Positions 38,107 through 46,302 of a stretch of 64,000 nt of DNA are shown here, one piece after another. The DNA is from Egibacter rhizosphaerae. GTDB lineage: Bacteria; Actinomycetota; Nitriliruptoria; Euzebyales; Egibacteraceae. The notes under the pieces were generated by a model that was not told the DNA's origin, made no database searches, and worked only from the letters and a program-made list of their open reading frames with translations. The position numbers and the translations under genes were made by a program. Position 1 is the first letter of the stretch; each line of letters opens with the position of its first letter. The stretch spans positions 2,480,001 through 2,544,000 of the forward strand of contig NZ_CP036402.1 of the NCBI RefSeq assembly GCF_004322855.1, read 5' to 3'.

Positions 38107-38372
38107 TGGACCGTGAACCCGGTGAGGCGCGGATCGGGATCGAGTTCGGCCGTCTCGACGTGCTCCACGCTCGCCGCCGGCGGTCCCTCGCGGCAGAACG
38201 CCAGGACCTCCTCGACCGCGAGGTCCGGGCCCTGCAGTTCGGCCTCGACCTGCCCGTCAGGGGTGTTGCGCACCCAGCCCGTGACCTGCCGGCGCTGCGC
38301 CTCGTCGTCGAGCGACGCGCGGAAGAAGACCCCCTGCACCTTCCCGGCGATCGTCACGTGCACTCGTCGCAT
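38103..38372 (-). CDS. acyP: acylphosphatase
   Basis: 89 aa, standard size. The phosphate-binding Arg is in GVFFRAS and the catalytic Asn in GWVRNTPDGQVEAELQG. Hydrolyses acyl phosphates such as carbamoyl phosphate. Translationally coupled to the LigD-type polymerase downstream; I see no functional reason for the pairing. Confidence 0.93.
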   Translation of the reverse strand: MRRVHVTIAGKVQGVFFRASLDDEAQRRQVTGWVRNTPDGQVEAELQGPDLAVEEVLAFCREGPPAASVEHVETAELDPDPRLTGFTVQ

Positions 38373-38466
38373 CCCCTACTCCAGCTGTCGGTGGCGCCGG
38401 CCACGTCCTACCCGCGCCGCGCCCACTCGGCACCTGACCCGCTGGCGTCGAAAGCCGCCGGCTGCG

Positions 38467-38472
38467 TAGCCT
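38467..38472 (+). promoter_or_regulatory. -10 box TAGCCT, leaderless start for purC
   Basis: TAGCCT ends six bases before the purC ATG; no Shine-Dalgarno sequence. The short divergent gap to acyP (106 bp) must also hold the acyP promoter. Confidence 0.55.
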
Positions 38473-38478
38473 GTCAGC

Positions 38479-39408
38479 ATGTTCGAGCCGACCCGCCCCG
38501 CGGACCCTGCCGAGCTCCCCCGAGTGGTGCGACTCGAGCCCGGCAAGGTTCGCGAGCGGTACGCGGTCGGTGACGACGCGATCCTGCTCGTCGCCAGCGA
38601 CCGGATCAGCGCCTTCGATGTCGTGTTGCCCACGCCCATCCCCGACAAGGGCCGGGTCCTCACCGGGCTCACCGACCACTGGCTCGACGAGCTCGCGGAC
38701 CTGCTGCCCACCCACCGGATCACCTGCGACGTCGCGGCGATGCCCGCGGGGCTCGCGGCGTTCGCCGACGAACTGGAGGGTCGGGCGATGCTCTGCCGGC
38801 AGGCGGCTCCGTTGCCCGTCGAGTGCGTCGCCCGTGGATATCTGGCCGGCTCGGGGTGGGCCGACTACCGCGCCACGGGAACCATCGGCGGCGTGCCGCT
38901 GCCGCCCGGCCTGGTGGAGGCGGCCGAGCTGCCCGAGGCCGTGTTCACGCCGTCCACGAAGGCCCGGGACGAGGGCGCGCACGACGAGAACATCGACCAT
39001 GCCGCCGTGGCCGGGCTCGTCGGTGGGGACCTGGCCGAGCGGCTCGAGACGCTCACGCTGCAGGTCTACGAGCGCCTCGCCGAGCGGGCCCGCGCCGCGG
39101 GCCTCATCCTCGCTGACACGAAGCTCGAGTTCGGCCTGATCGACGGCGAGCTCGTGCTGATCGACGAGGTCGGCACGCCCGACTCGTCGCGCCTGTGGCC
39201 CGAGGCCGAGTGGGAACCCGGCCGCCCGCCACCCTCGTTCGACAAGCAGCCGCTGCGCGACTGGCTGACCTCCAGTGGCTGGGATCGTCGCCCGCCCGGC
39301 CCCGAGCTGCCCGACGAGGTCGTCGCCGCGACGCGCGAACGCTACGTTGCCGCGTACGAGCGGTTGACCGGCCGGCCCTTCTCGGCCTGGGCCGCTCCCG
39401 GGCCCTGA
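38479..39408 (+). CDS. purC: SAICAR synthetase
   Basis: 309 aa. Family segments: GKVRERYAVGDDAILLVASDRISAFD, PVECVARGYLAGSGWADYRATGTIGG, FTPSTKARDEGAHDENI, LILADTKLEFGLIDGELVLIDEVGTPDSSRLW. Condenses CAIR with aspartate using ATP. It starts a run of purine genes (purC, S, Q, L) on this strand. Its stop codon begins a five-unit decaying tandem array. Confidence 0.97.
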   Translation: MFEPTRPADPAELPRVVRLEPGKVRERYAVGDDAILLVASDRISAFDVVLPTPIPDKGRVLTGLTDHWLDELADLLPTHRITCDVAAMPAGLAAFADELEGRAMLCRQAAPLPVECVARGYLAGSGWADYRATGTIGGVPLPPGLVEAAELPEAVFTPSTKARDEGAHDENIDHAAVAGLVGGDLAERLETLTLQVYERLAERARAAGLILADTKLEFGLIDGELVLIDEVGTPDSSRLWPEAEWEPGRPPPSFDKQPLRDWLTSSGWDRRPPGPELPDEVVAATRERYVAAYERLTGRPFSAWAAPGP

Positions 39409-39505
39409 CCGCCGATCCCGAGGCCTGACCGCCGATCCCGAGGCACGACGGCCGATCACGAGGTACGACCCGCCGACCACGAGGCACAACCCGCCGATCG
39501 CGCGA
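39404..39505 (+). repeat. stop-anchored tandem array after purC, 5 copies, period 20
   Basis: CCTGACCGCCGATCCCGAGG, beginning with the last base of the final codon region and the purC TGA, is repeated exactly at 39424. It then decays through units at about 39444, 39464 and 39485 in which TGA has become ACGA or ACAA. Divergence increases with distance from the gene. Confidence 0.9.
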
Positions 39506-39550
39506 CGGCGAGCCCTGATGATCGATCAGAGCAGCGAAGAAGGAGTGCCG

Positions 39551-39802
39551 GTGCCCCGCGTGCACATCGACGTGATGCTCAAGGACGAGATCCTCGACCC
39601 ACAGGGCCAGGCCATCGAGGCCGCGCTGCCACAGCTCGGCTACGACGGGATCGGCGACGTGCGGGTGGGCAAGCACATCGAGCTGTCCGTGCCCGACGAC
39701 GTCGACGTCGCGACCACGGTCGACGGGCTCGCGGACCGGCTGCTCGCCAACCCCGTGATCGAGCGGTTCAGCTGGCGCATCGCCGACGACGAACGCCGGT
39801 GA
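39551..39802 (+). CDS. purS: FGAM synthase small subunit PurS
   Basis: 83 aa from the GTG at 39551, which has AAGGAG five bases upstream; the ATG at 39518 would add an unrelated dozen residues. Pattern VHIDVMLKDEILDPQGQAIEAALPQLGYDGIGDVRVGKHIEL is typical PurS. It bridges PurQ and the short PurL in the three-subunit FGAM synthase; both partners are encoded downstream. Confidence 0.93.
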   Translation: MPRVHIDVMLKDEILDPQGQAIEAALPQLGYDGIGDVRVGKHIELSVPDDVDVATTVDGLADRLLANPVIERFSWRIADDERR

Positions 39803-40602
39803 GCGAGCGGCGCACCCGACCGGCTCGCCGCTTGACCGAGCGGCTCGCGCGCCGGTCCGGCAAGGATCCCTACGAGGGGCTGCCGGTCGACGACGAGCTC
39901 GGGGAACCGATCCTGCCGCGCTGGTTCGTCCTCACCGCGCTGGCCTTCGTGCCTCTGGTCCTCGTCGTCGGCGGCATCGCGTTCCTCGGGTTCGGGACCG
40001 GCCTGCTGGGGGGTGAGGACGTGCCGGCGGCCGAGCGCCGTCCGCCCCCCGAGGGGCCGTATACTACCGGGGTGGGCGAGCTCGTCGCGGGCGAGGCCGA
40101 TCCCGAACGGATCGACGCGCCTTGCTCGGCCGCGGAGGGGCTGCGCGTGGCCGGGACCGAGCAGGACCGGGCAACGCTTTACGGAGCGGTCGACGCGGCC
40201 TGCGACTCCCTGGGCGAGGTCGACGAGCTCGCGGACGGGCTCGAGCCGCTAGCCGATCACGGCGCGATCCTGCGCTTCGCGACGTTCGAGGCGACAGGGG
40301 TCGACGTGACGACCGACCTGGTCTCCGACCCGCCGGTGGTGTACGCGAACGCGCGCTACGCCCAACAGGCCGCCGAGTTGATCGTGCCGCTGCTGGCCCA
40401 CGAGGCGGACCTGCTCCGCGCGGCTGACCGGGGGGACGAGCTCGACGGCGCACGGACCGCGCTCGACGCGCGGGCACGCCAGGCCCGGGCCTGCGAGGCG
40501 GCCCTCGACCGGCCGAGTCGGGCGTGCGAGGACACCGCCGAGCTGCTCGCGCTCGAGCGCGAGGAGGCCGTGGAGCGCCTGCGTGCAGCCGGCTTCCGCT
40601 GA
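39799..40602 (+). CDS. unknown single-span membrane protein within the pur cluster
   Basis: 267 aa; GTG start overlapping the purS stop by four bases (GTGA), so translation is coupled to purS. A basic cytoplasmic N-terminus (about 1-40) precedes one TM segment (about 42-68, WFVLTALAFVPLVLVVGGIAFLGF). The remainder, predicted outside, is helical and acidic with four Cys (in APCSAAEG, AACDSL, ARACEAAL, SRACEDTA). No family recognised. Its place between purS and purQ is curious because those subunits are usually adjacent. Confidence 0.8.
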   Translation: MSERRTRPARRLTERLARRSGKDPYEGLPVDDELGEPILPRWFVLTALAFVPLVLVVGGIAFLGFGTGLLGGEDVPAAERRPPPEGPYTTGVGELVAGEADPERIDAPCSAAEGLRVAGTEQDRATLYGAVDAACDSLGEVDELADGLEPLADHGAILRFATFEATGVDVTTDLVSDPPVVYANARYAQQAAELIVPLLAHEADLLRAADRGDELDGARTALDARARQARACEAALDRPSRACEDTAELLALEREEAVERLRAAGFR

Positions 40603-40669
40603 CCGTCCACACGTCGATCTCCGCTGACCGTCCACACGTCGGCCTCCCCTGACCGTCTGTTCGTCGGCG
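40595..40669 (+). repeat. stop-anchored tandem array, 3 copies, period 25
   Basis: TCCGCTGACCGTCCACACGT, including the gene's TGA, recurs at 40620 and, with changes, at 40645. The TGA is kept in all three units, and as the period is 25 the stops (40600, 40625, 40650) fall in all three frames. purQ begins 17 bases after the array. Confidence 0.92.
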
Positions 40670-40673
40670 GTGT

Positions 40674-40679
40674 TAGCGT
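40674..40679 (+). promoter_or_regulatory. -10 box TAGCGT, leaderless start for purQ
   Basis: TAGCGT ends six bases before the purQ ATG; no Shine-Dalgarno. CTGACC in the last repeat unit (40649-40654) sits 19 bp upstream as a possible -35. Confidence 0.55.
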
Positions 40680-40685
40680 GCGCCC

Positions 40686-41378
40686 ATGCGGATCGGCGTC
40701 GTGCAGTTCCCCGGCTCGTGCGACGAGCGCGACGCGGTACGTGCCCTCGTGCTGCTCGGTGCCGAGCCCGTGTTGATCCGCCACGACCACGACCGGCTCG
40801 ATGGCGTCGATGCGGTCGTGTTGCCCGGCGGCTTCACGTACGGGGACTACCTGCGCACGGGTGCCCTGGCGCAGTTCGCCCCGATCATGTCGGCGGTCGC
40901 CGCCTTCGCGGAGCGCGGGGGACGCGTGCTCGGGATCTGCAACGGCTTCCAGGTGCTGTGCGAGGCGGGGCTCCTGCCCGGCGCGCTCGTGCGCAACGTG
41001 GGGCTGCGATTCGTGCACCGTCGGCAGCCCGTCCGGGTCGAGCGCACCGGTCCGTGGCTCGCGGCGCCGACTGGTGCGGTGCTCGAGCTGCCCATCAAGC
41101 ACGGCGAGGGCCGTTACGTGGTCGACGATCCCGACGGCCTGGCCGCATCGGGGCAGGTGTTGCTCCGCTACTGCGACGCCGACGGGGCCGTCACCGACGC
41201 CGCGAACCCGAACGGCTCGGTGCGGGGGATCGCTGGCGTCACCAACCGCGGCGGCAACGTCGCCGGCCTCATGCCCCACCCCGAGCACGCCGTCGAGGCC
41301 CTGCTCGGCCCGACCGACGGGAGGGCCGTCCTCGGGACGGTGGGCACTCCCGGGAGCGTGCGGGCCGGCGCCGGGTAG
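40686..41378 (+). CDS. purQ: FGAM synthase glutaminase subunit PurQ
   Basis: 230 aa, class I glutamine amidotransferase. Nucleophile Cys85 in GICNGFQVL, catalytic His/Glu in LMPHPEHAVE, and the N-terminal GVVQFPGSCDERDAV. Feeds ammonia to PurL with PurS as linker. Its own stop is the first of four in-frame TAG codons in the following array. Confidence 0.96.
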   Translation: MRIGVVQFPGSCDERDAVRALVLLGAEPVLIRHDHDRLDGVDAVVLPGGFTYGDYLRTGALAQFAPIMSAVAAFAERGGRVLGICNGFQVLCEAGLLPGALVRNVGLRFVHRRQPVRVERTGPWLAAPTGAVLELPIKHGEGRYVVDDPDGLAASGQVLLRYCDADGAVTDAANPNGSVRGIAGVTNRGGNVAGLMPHPEHAVEALLGPTDGRAVLGTVGTPGSVRAGAG

Positions 41379-41446
41379 TGCCCCGGGTTCCGGTAGTGCC
41401 CCGGGGTCGGGTAGTGCTCCGGGGTCGGGTAGTGCTCCGGGGTGGG
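41371..41446 (+). repeat. stop-anchored tandem array after purQ, 4 copies, period 18
   Basis: GGTAGTGCYCCGGGGT-like units place TAG at 41376, 41394, 41412 and 41430. The period is exactly six codons, so all four stops are in the purQ frame. The array ends 17 bases before the 3' end of the small convergent gene. Confidence 0.93.
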
Positions 41447-41462
41447 TCTCAGCGCCGCGTCG

Positions 41463-41651
41463 TCAATCGGACGATTCCGAGAACTGGACGCGCTCGTGCA
41501 GCCCACCCGTGCCGGCGACGTCGCCATTGCCGGTGGTCAGCCCGACGGCGAGAAGGACGATGACGACGAGGATGGCGGCGGCGGCGGCCACGGCCGACGC
41601 AAGCCGTCCGTTCTGACGCGGGACACGCGGAGGACGGTGCGAGTCGGGCAT
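41463..41651 (-). CDS. small membrane protein, 62 aa
   Basis: From the ATG at 41651: a basic N-terminus (MPDSHRPPRVPRQNGR), one strong hydrophobic helix (LASAVAAAAAILVVIVLLAVGL), and a short polar tail. The hydrophobicity and positive-inside charge look real, but the ribosome-binding site is weak and no family is recognised. Lies antisense between purQ and purL. Confidence 0.5.
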   Translation of the reverse strand: MPDSHRPPRVPRQNGRLASAVAAAAAILVVIVLLAVGLTTGNGDVAGTGGLHERVQFSESSD

Positions 41652-41784
41652 CGGCTGGGTCCGGATCGTGGTTGGGTGGGAACGCAGCCAATGTGCCGAG
41701 TCGCCGGCGGACTGCGACGTGTCCCCTCGGTCACCTGACCCGTCCGGTCGGCCCGTTCGACGGGCACGGTGGCGCACCGTCGGC

Positions 41785-41790
41785 TAGCGT
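41785..41790 (+). promoter_or_regulatory. -10 box TAGCGT, leaderless start for purL
   Basis: TAGCGT ends eight bases before the purL ATG; no Shine-Dalgarno sequence. The same hexamer occurs before purQ. Confidence 0.5.
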
Positions 41791-41798
41791 CTGGCGCG

Positions 41799-44153
41799 AT
41801 GACCAGCCCCGCCCCCACCGGAACCCCGGCGTCGGCCCCCGATCCGGATGGGCTCGCCGGCGAGCTCGGTCTCACCGAGGACGAGCTGACCGCGATCCGA
41901 CGCACGCTCGGTCGCGACCCGTCGTCCGCCGAGCTCGGCGCGTACTCGGTCATGTGGTCCGAGCACTGCTCGTACAAGTCGTCGCGGATCCACCTGCGTC
42001 GTCTGCCGGCGCAAGGCCCGCGCGTGCTCGTGGGCCCGGGGGAGAACGCGGGCGTCGTCAGTGTCGCCGAGGGACTCGCCGCGGCCTTCAAGATCGAGAG
42101 CCACAATCACCCGAGCTTCGTCGAGCCCTACCAGGGCGCGGCGACCGGGGTGGGGGGAATCATCCGCGACGTCCTGACGATGGGCGCCCGTCCGATCGCG
42201 CTGCTCGACGCGCTGCGATTCGGGGATCCGGACGACCCGGTGGCTCGGCGCGTCGCCGACGGTGTCGTCCGTGGCGTGGGAGGCTACGGCAACTCGATCG
42301 GGGTGCCGACCGTCGGCGGCGAGACCGACTTCGATCCCGCCTACGCGACCAATCCGCTGGTGAACGTGCTCTGCGTGGGGGCGGTCCCCGCCGACCGCGT
42401 GCAGCTCGCCCGCGCGGAACGTCCCGGGCACGTCGCGGTGCTCGTCGGCCAGCGCACCGGGCGGGACGGAATCGGCGGCGCGTCGGTGCTCGCCTCGGCA
42501 GGGTTCGGGGCGTCGGACGCCGACGAGGCGAAGCGCCCCAACGTCCAGGTCGGCGACCCCTTCGCCGGCAAGCTGTTGATCGAGTGTTGCCTGGAGCTCG
42601 TCGACGCCGAGCTGCTGTCGGGGATCCAGGACATGGGCGCGGCCGGCATCGTCTGCTCCGCAGCGGAGATGGCCGCGGCCGCGGAACTCGGCATCCACCT
42701 CGACCTCGACCGGGTGCCGTTGCGGGAGCCGTCGATGCAGGCATGGGAGATCCTGTGCTCGGAGTCGCAGGAACGCATGCTCGCGCTCGTCGACCCCGAC
42801 CGACTCGGGTCCGTGCTCGACGTCTGTGCCCGCTGGGGCGTCGCGGCGACCCCGATCGGCGAGATCACCACGGGGGACCGCCTGGTCGCCACCCACGAGG
42901 GCGAGATCGTGATGGACGCCCCCGCGGTCTCGCTCGCCGACGACGGGCCGGTCTACGAGCGGCCCGTGGGGACGTGGGCCCATCCGGCGGGGCAGGACGA
43001 CGCCCGCGCCGACCTCCTCGGGATCGACCTCGACGACGCGGCCTGGACGGTGCTGACCGCCCCCGACGTCGCGCCCTGTGACTGGATCACCGAGCAGTAC
43101 GACGCGATCGTCGGAGCGGCGACCGTGCTCGGACCCGGCGCCGACGCGGCGGTGTTGCGCCTGCCGACCGAGCGGCTCGACGGTGACCCCGCCGGGCGCT
43201 CGACGTGCGCGGTCGCGGTGGCGGTGGACGGGCACCCCCGGCGCTGTGCCCTCGATCCCGGACGAGGAGCCCGCCTGGTCCTCGCCGAGGCCGCGCGCAA
43301 CGTGGCCTGCGTCGGGGCGGAGCCGGTCGGGGCGACCAACAACCTGAACTTCGGGGCCCCGGAACGGGCGGACGTGATGGGTGCCTTCTCCGCCACCGTC
43401 GACGGGCTCGCGGCGGCCGCTGATGCGCTCGGGACCCCCATCACCGGGGGCAACGTGTCGTTCTACAACCAGACGGGCGACCGGCCGATCCACCCCACCC
43501 CGGTCGTCGGGGTGCTCGGGGTGCTCGACGACGTCGCCGAGGCCGTGGGACCGTGGGCGCGCCGTGCGGGGGACACGGTCGTGCTCCTGGCGGCGCCGGA
43601 ACCGGCGGATCGGGAAGAGGCCGCCGCGGCAGCCCTGGCCGGGTCGGCGGTGCAGTGGCACGTGGCCGGCCGGATCGCCGGGCGCCCACCCGAGGTCGAC
43701 CTGGCCGCCGAGGCCGCGCTGCACCGCGTGCTCCGAACGGCGAACGAGGCCGACGAGCTCACTGGTGCACACGACGTCGCCGACGGGGGATTGCTCGTGG
43801 CGCTGGTCGAGGCGCTACGTGGTACGGGGCTCGGCGCCGACATCGCGCCCGTGGGCGACGGGGACCGCACGGACGTCGTCGATCCCCTCGCATGGCTGCT
43901 CGGTGAGCTCCCGACGCGGGTGCTGGCGATCACGGAGCGTCCCACCGCGCTCGCGCAACGGGCCGCGGCGGAGGGAATCGCCGCACGCGCGCTGGGCACC
44001 GTGACCGCGACGCCGCGTCTGGCGATCGGCGACTGGCTCGCTCTCGATCTGGCGGAGGTGGAGGCCGCTCAGCGGGCCGTGCTACCCCGCGCGCTGGACC
44101 CGGACGGGCCGTCGACCGGGGACGAGCAGGCGGGCGCACCCGCGCGAGGGTGA
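41799..44153 (+). CDS. purL: FGAM synthase large subunit (short form PurL)
   Basis: 784 aa, the short form that needs PurS and PurQ. Motifs: [19 protein letters not shown] with the catalytic His, [48 protein letters not shown]-type loop [13 protein letters not shown], and the second-half [14 protein letters not shown]. Converts FGAR to FGAM with ATP and ammonia channelled from PurQ. The start is set by the -10 box and the family's N-terminus. Confidence 0.96.
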   Translation: MTSPAPTGTPASAPDPDGLAGELGLTEDELTAIRRTLGRDPSSAELGAYSVMWSEHCSYKSSRIHLRRLPAQGPRVLVGPGENAGVVSVAEGLAAAFKIESHNHPSFVEPYQGAATGVGGIIRDVLTMGARPIALLDALRFGDPDDPVARRVADGVVRGVGGYGNSIGVPTVGGETDFDPAYATNPLVNVLCVGAVPADRVQLARAERPGHVAVLVGQRTGRDGIGGASVLASAGFGASDADEAKRPNVQVGDPFAGKLLIECCLELVDAELLSGIQDMGAAGIVCSAAEMAAAAELGIHLDLDRVPLREPSMQAWEILCSESQERMLALVDPDRLGSVLDVCARWGVAATPIGEITTGDRLVATHEGEIVMDAPAVSLADDGPVYERPVGTWAHPAGQDDARADLLGIDLDDAAWTVLTAPDVAPCDWITEQYDAIVGAATVLGPGADAAVLRLPTERLDGDPAGRSTCAVAVAVDGHPRRCALDPGRGARLVLAEAARNVACVGAEPVGATNNLNFGAPERADVMGAFSATVDGLAAAADALGTPITGGNVSFYNQTGDRPIHPTPVVGVLGVLDDVAEAVGPWARRAGDTVVLLAAPEPADREEAAAAALAGSAVQWHVAGRIAGRPPEVDLAAEAALHRVLRTANEADELTGAHDVADGGLLVALVEALRGTGLGADIAPVGDGDRTDVVDPLAWLLGELPTRVLAITERPTALAQRAAAEGIAARALGTVTATPRLAIGDWLALDLAEVEAAQRAVLPRALDPDGPSTGDEQAGAPARG

Positions 44154-44162
44154 TCGACCTCG

Positions 44163-44183
44163 GCCCGGTGCGGGGAACCGGGC
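44163..44183. terminator. weak hairpin between convergent genes
   Basis: GCCCGGT and ACCGGGC form a 7-bp stem around a 7-base loop, 10 bases after the purL stop and before the convergent gene end at 44206. Confidence 0.4.
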
Positions 44184-44205
44184 GTGGTGCGTCGGTCCGC
44201 AGGGG

Positions 44206-44658
44206 TCAAGCGCTGCCGAGCTTGCGGTCGATGGCGTCGAGGACGGTCTTGCGCTGCTTGCTCGCGTTCTCGGCTTGACGCAGCGCCCGCAGCTCGCTCG
44301 GCTTCAACGCGTCGAGCTCGCCCAACAGCGCCCGCACCGGCTTCTCGGCCAGCGACTCGATCTTGCTGCTCGAAGCCGCCGGACTCGTGCTGCTCGCGGC
44401 GTCGGCCGAGCCGGATGCGTCGGGTGCGGTGCTGCCCGGGCTCGAAGGCGGCTTCGGCGGCTCGGTGGTGGTGCCGGCCGAGGGACGGCCCTTGGCGGAC
44501 GCGGCGTCGTCGTCCGGGGGACGGAGCTGCTGTGCCGTGCTCTGCAACGCCTTCGCCGCGGCCGAGAGGCCGGCGGCCGTACTGCTGAGCGCCTTGGCGA
44601 AAGCGGCGCGGGTGACTTCCCGCGCCTGCTCGCCACGTTCGTGGGCTGAGTCGCTCAT
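44206..44658 (-). CDS. uncharacterised Ala/Ser-rich protein, 150 aa
   Basis: ATG at 44658 preceded by GAGGGAGC. Residues 1-50 form an Ala-rich helix (VTRAAFAKALSSTAAGLSAAAKALQSTAQQL), residues 50-100 are a Pro/Ser/Ala linker, and the end (VRALLGELDALKPSELRALRQAENASKQRKTVLDAIDRKL) is a charged helical pair. No enzyme motif, no membrane segment. The layout recalls nucleoid- or wall-associated helper proteins of actinobacteria, but I do not recognise a family. Confidence 0.65.
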   Translation of the reverse strand: MSDSAHERGEQAREVTRAAFAKALSSTAAGLSAAAKALQSTAQQLRPPDDDAASAKGRPSAGTTTEPPKPPSSPGSTAPDASGSADAASSTSPAASSSKIESLAEKPVRALLGELDALKPSELRALRQAENASKQRKTVLDAIDRKLGSA

Positions 44659-44771
44659 GAAGCTCCCTCGTGTCGGCAGGGCGGTCGCGGGACGGTGTGC
44701 CGGCTCGGCCCCTAGCCTGCCACACCGACTGCGGGCCGTTCCGGCCCCGTTCGCGCTTGGCGGACGCCCGT

Positions 44772-44777
44772 TATCCT
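44772..44777 (+). promoter_or_regulatory. -10 box TATCCT for purF
   Basis: TATCCT lies 43 bases before the purF ATG. Unlike the leaderless genes nearby, purF has a good AAGGGAGG site in the intervening leader. No clear -35. Confidence 0.4.
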
Positions 44778-44820
44778 GCGCACAGTCAGCCAGGGCGCCG
44801 CGTCAAGGGAGGCGAGAGCG

Positions 44821-46302
44821 ATGGCCGCGACCACGGGCGCCCGTGACGAGTGCGGCGTGGTGGCGGTCAGCGCGCCCGGCGAGGAGGTGGCGCGCCTCTG
44901 CTACTACGCGCTCTACGCGCTGCAGCACCGCGGGCAGGAGTCGGCCGGCATCGCGGTGTCCGAGGGCGCGCGGCTGCTCGTGTCCCGCGAGATGGGGTTG
45001 GTGAGCCAGGCGTTCGACGAGGCCCGCCTCGCCGGCCTGCCCGGTGATCGCGGGATCGGGCACGTGCGGTACTCCACCAGCGGGACGTCGAGCTGGGACA
45101 ACGCCCAGCCCGCGTTCACGGTGGCGGGCAGCGGCGCCGGCGTGGCGCTCGCGCACAACGGCAACCTCACGAACACCGAGGCGCTCGCCGGCTCCGGGGG
45201 TCGCACGCGGGCGTGCGGCACCGACTCCCAGCTGCTCGCGACACTGCTCGCCGAGCGCCTCGACGAGGGGGGGCTCGAGGCGGCCACGGCCGACGTCTGC
45301 TCGGAGGCGATGGGCGCCTACTCGCTGGTCGCGCTCACCGAGGACGCGATCGTCGGGGCCCGCGATCCTCACGGGGTTCGACCGCTGGTGGTCGGCAGGC
45401 TGCCAGCCGGCGGGTACGTGCTGGCGAGCGAGACGGTCGCCCTCGACATCCTCGGCGCGCATCTCATCCGCGAGGTCGCGCCCGGCGAGGTCGTGACCGT
45501 CGACCGTCACGGACTGCGGACGCGCCGGTTCGCGTCCGCCCACCCCGCGTTCTGTGCCTTCGAGTACGTCTACCTCGCGCGGCCCGACCACGTGGAGCCG
45601 GCCGCCGACGGGTCGACGACGAGCGTGGCCGCCGCGCGCCGGCGGCTCGGGCAGGCGCTGGCCGAGGAGGCCCCTGCCGACGCCGACCTCGTCGTCCCCG
45701 TTCCGGACTCGGGCACGGCCGCCGCGGCCGGCTACGCGCAGGCCTCGGGCATCCCGTACGCCGAGGGCCTCGTGAAGAACCGCTACGTCGGCCGCACGTT
45801 CATCGAACCCAGCCCGTCGCTGCGCCAACTCGGGGTGCGTCTGAAGCTGAACCCGCTGCGCGACGTGATCGCCGGGCAGCGGCTCGTGGTGGTCGACGAT
45901 TCGATCGTGCGGGGCAACACCAGCCGTCAACTCATGGCGATGCTGCGCGAGGCCGGGGCACGCGAGATCCACCTGCGGGTGACGTCCCCGCCGATCCGCC
46001 ATCCCTGCTTCTACGGCGTCGACATGGCCACCCCGACCGAGCTGATCGGCTCGGGGCTCACCATCGACGAGATCCGGGCCTTCGTCGGGGCGGACTCGCT
46101 CGCCTACCTCCCCCAGGAACGGCTGGTCGAGGCCACGCGTCGTCCCGGCGACGCGCTCTGCACGGCCTGCTTCGACGGGCGGTACCCGATCCCGATCCCC
46201 GACGAGCCGGCCCTCGCCCAAGCCAGCCTGTTCACCGACCTGTCGCCTGGGACGTCCGTGGCCGCGCCGGCGCCCCCGCACGTGGAAGGCAGCGACGCGT
46301 GA
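44821..46302 (+). CDS. purF: glutamine-PRPP amidotransferase
   Basis: 493 aa. Class II (Ntn) amidotransferase: the nucleophile is Cys11 (DECGVVAV), so a ten-residue propeptide must be removed, as in the iron-sulfur PurF class. The PRPP loop VVVDDSIVRGNTSRQL lies near 355-370 and a C-terminal CTACFDGRYPIPIP supplies further cluster cysteines. First committed step of purine synthesis. Its stop overlaps the purM start. Confidence 0.97.
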   Translation: MAATTGARDECGVVAVSAPGEEVARLCYYALYALQHRGQESAGIAVSEGARLLVSREMGLVSQAFDEARLAGLPGDRGIGHVRYSTSGTSSWDNAQPAFTVAGSGAGVALAHNGNLTNTEALAGSGGRTRACGTDSQLLATLLAERLDEGGLEAATADVCSEAMGAYSLVALTEDAIVGARDPHGVRPLVVGRLPAGGYVLASETVALDILGAHLIREVAPGEVVTVDRHGLRTRRFASAHPAFCAFEYVYLARPDHVEPAADGSTTSVAAARRRLGQALAEEAPADADLVVPVPDSGTAAAAGYAQASGIPYAEGLVKNRYVGRTFIEPSPSLRQLGVRLKLNPLRDVIAGQRLVVVDDSIVRGNTSRQLMAMLREAGAREIHLRVTSPPIRHPCFYGVDMATPTELIGSGLTIDEIRAFVGADSLAYLPQERLVEATRRPGDALCTACFDGRYPIPIPDEPALAQASLFTDLSPGTSVAAPAPPHVEGSDA

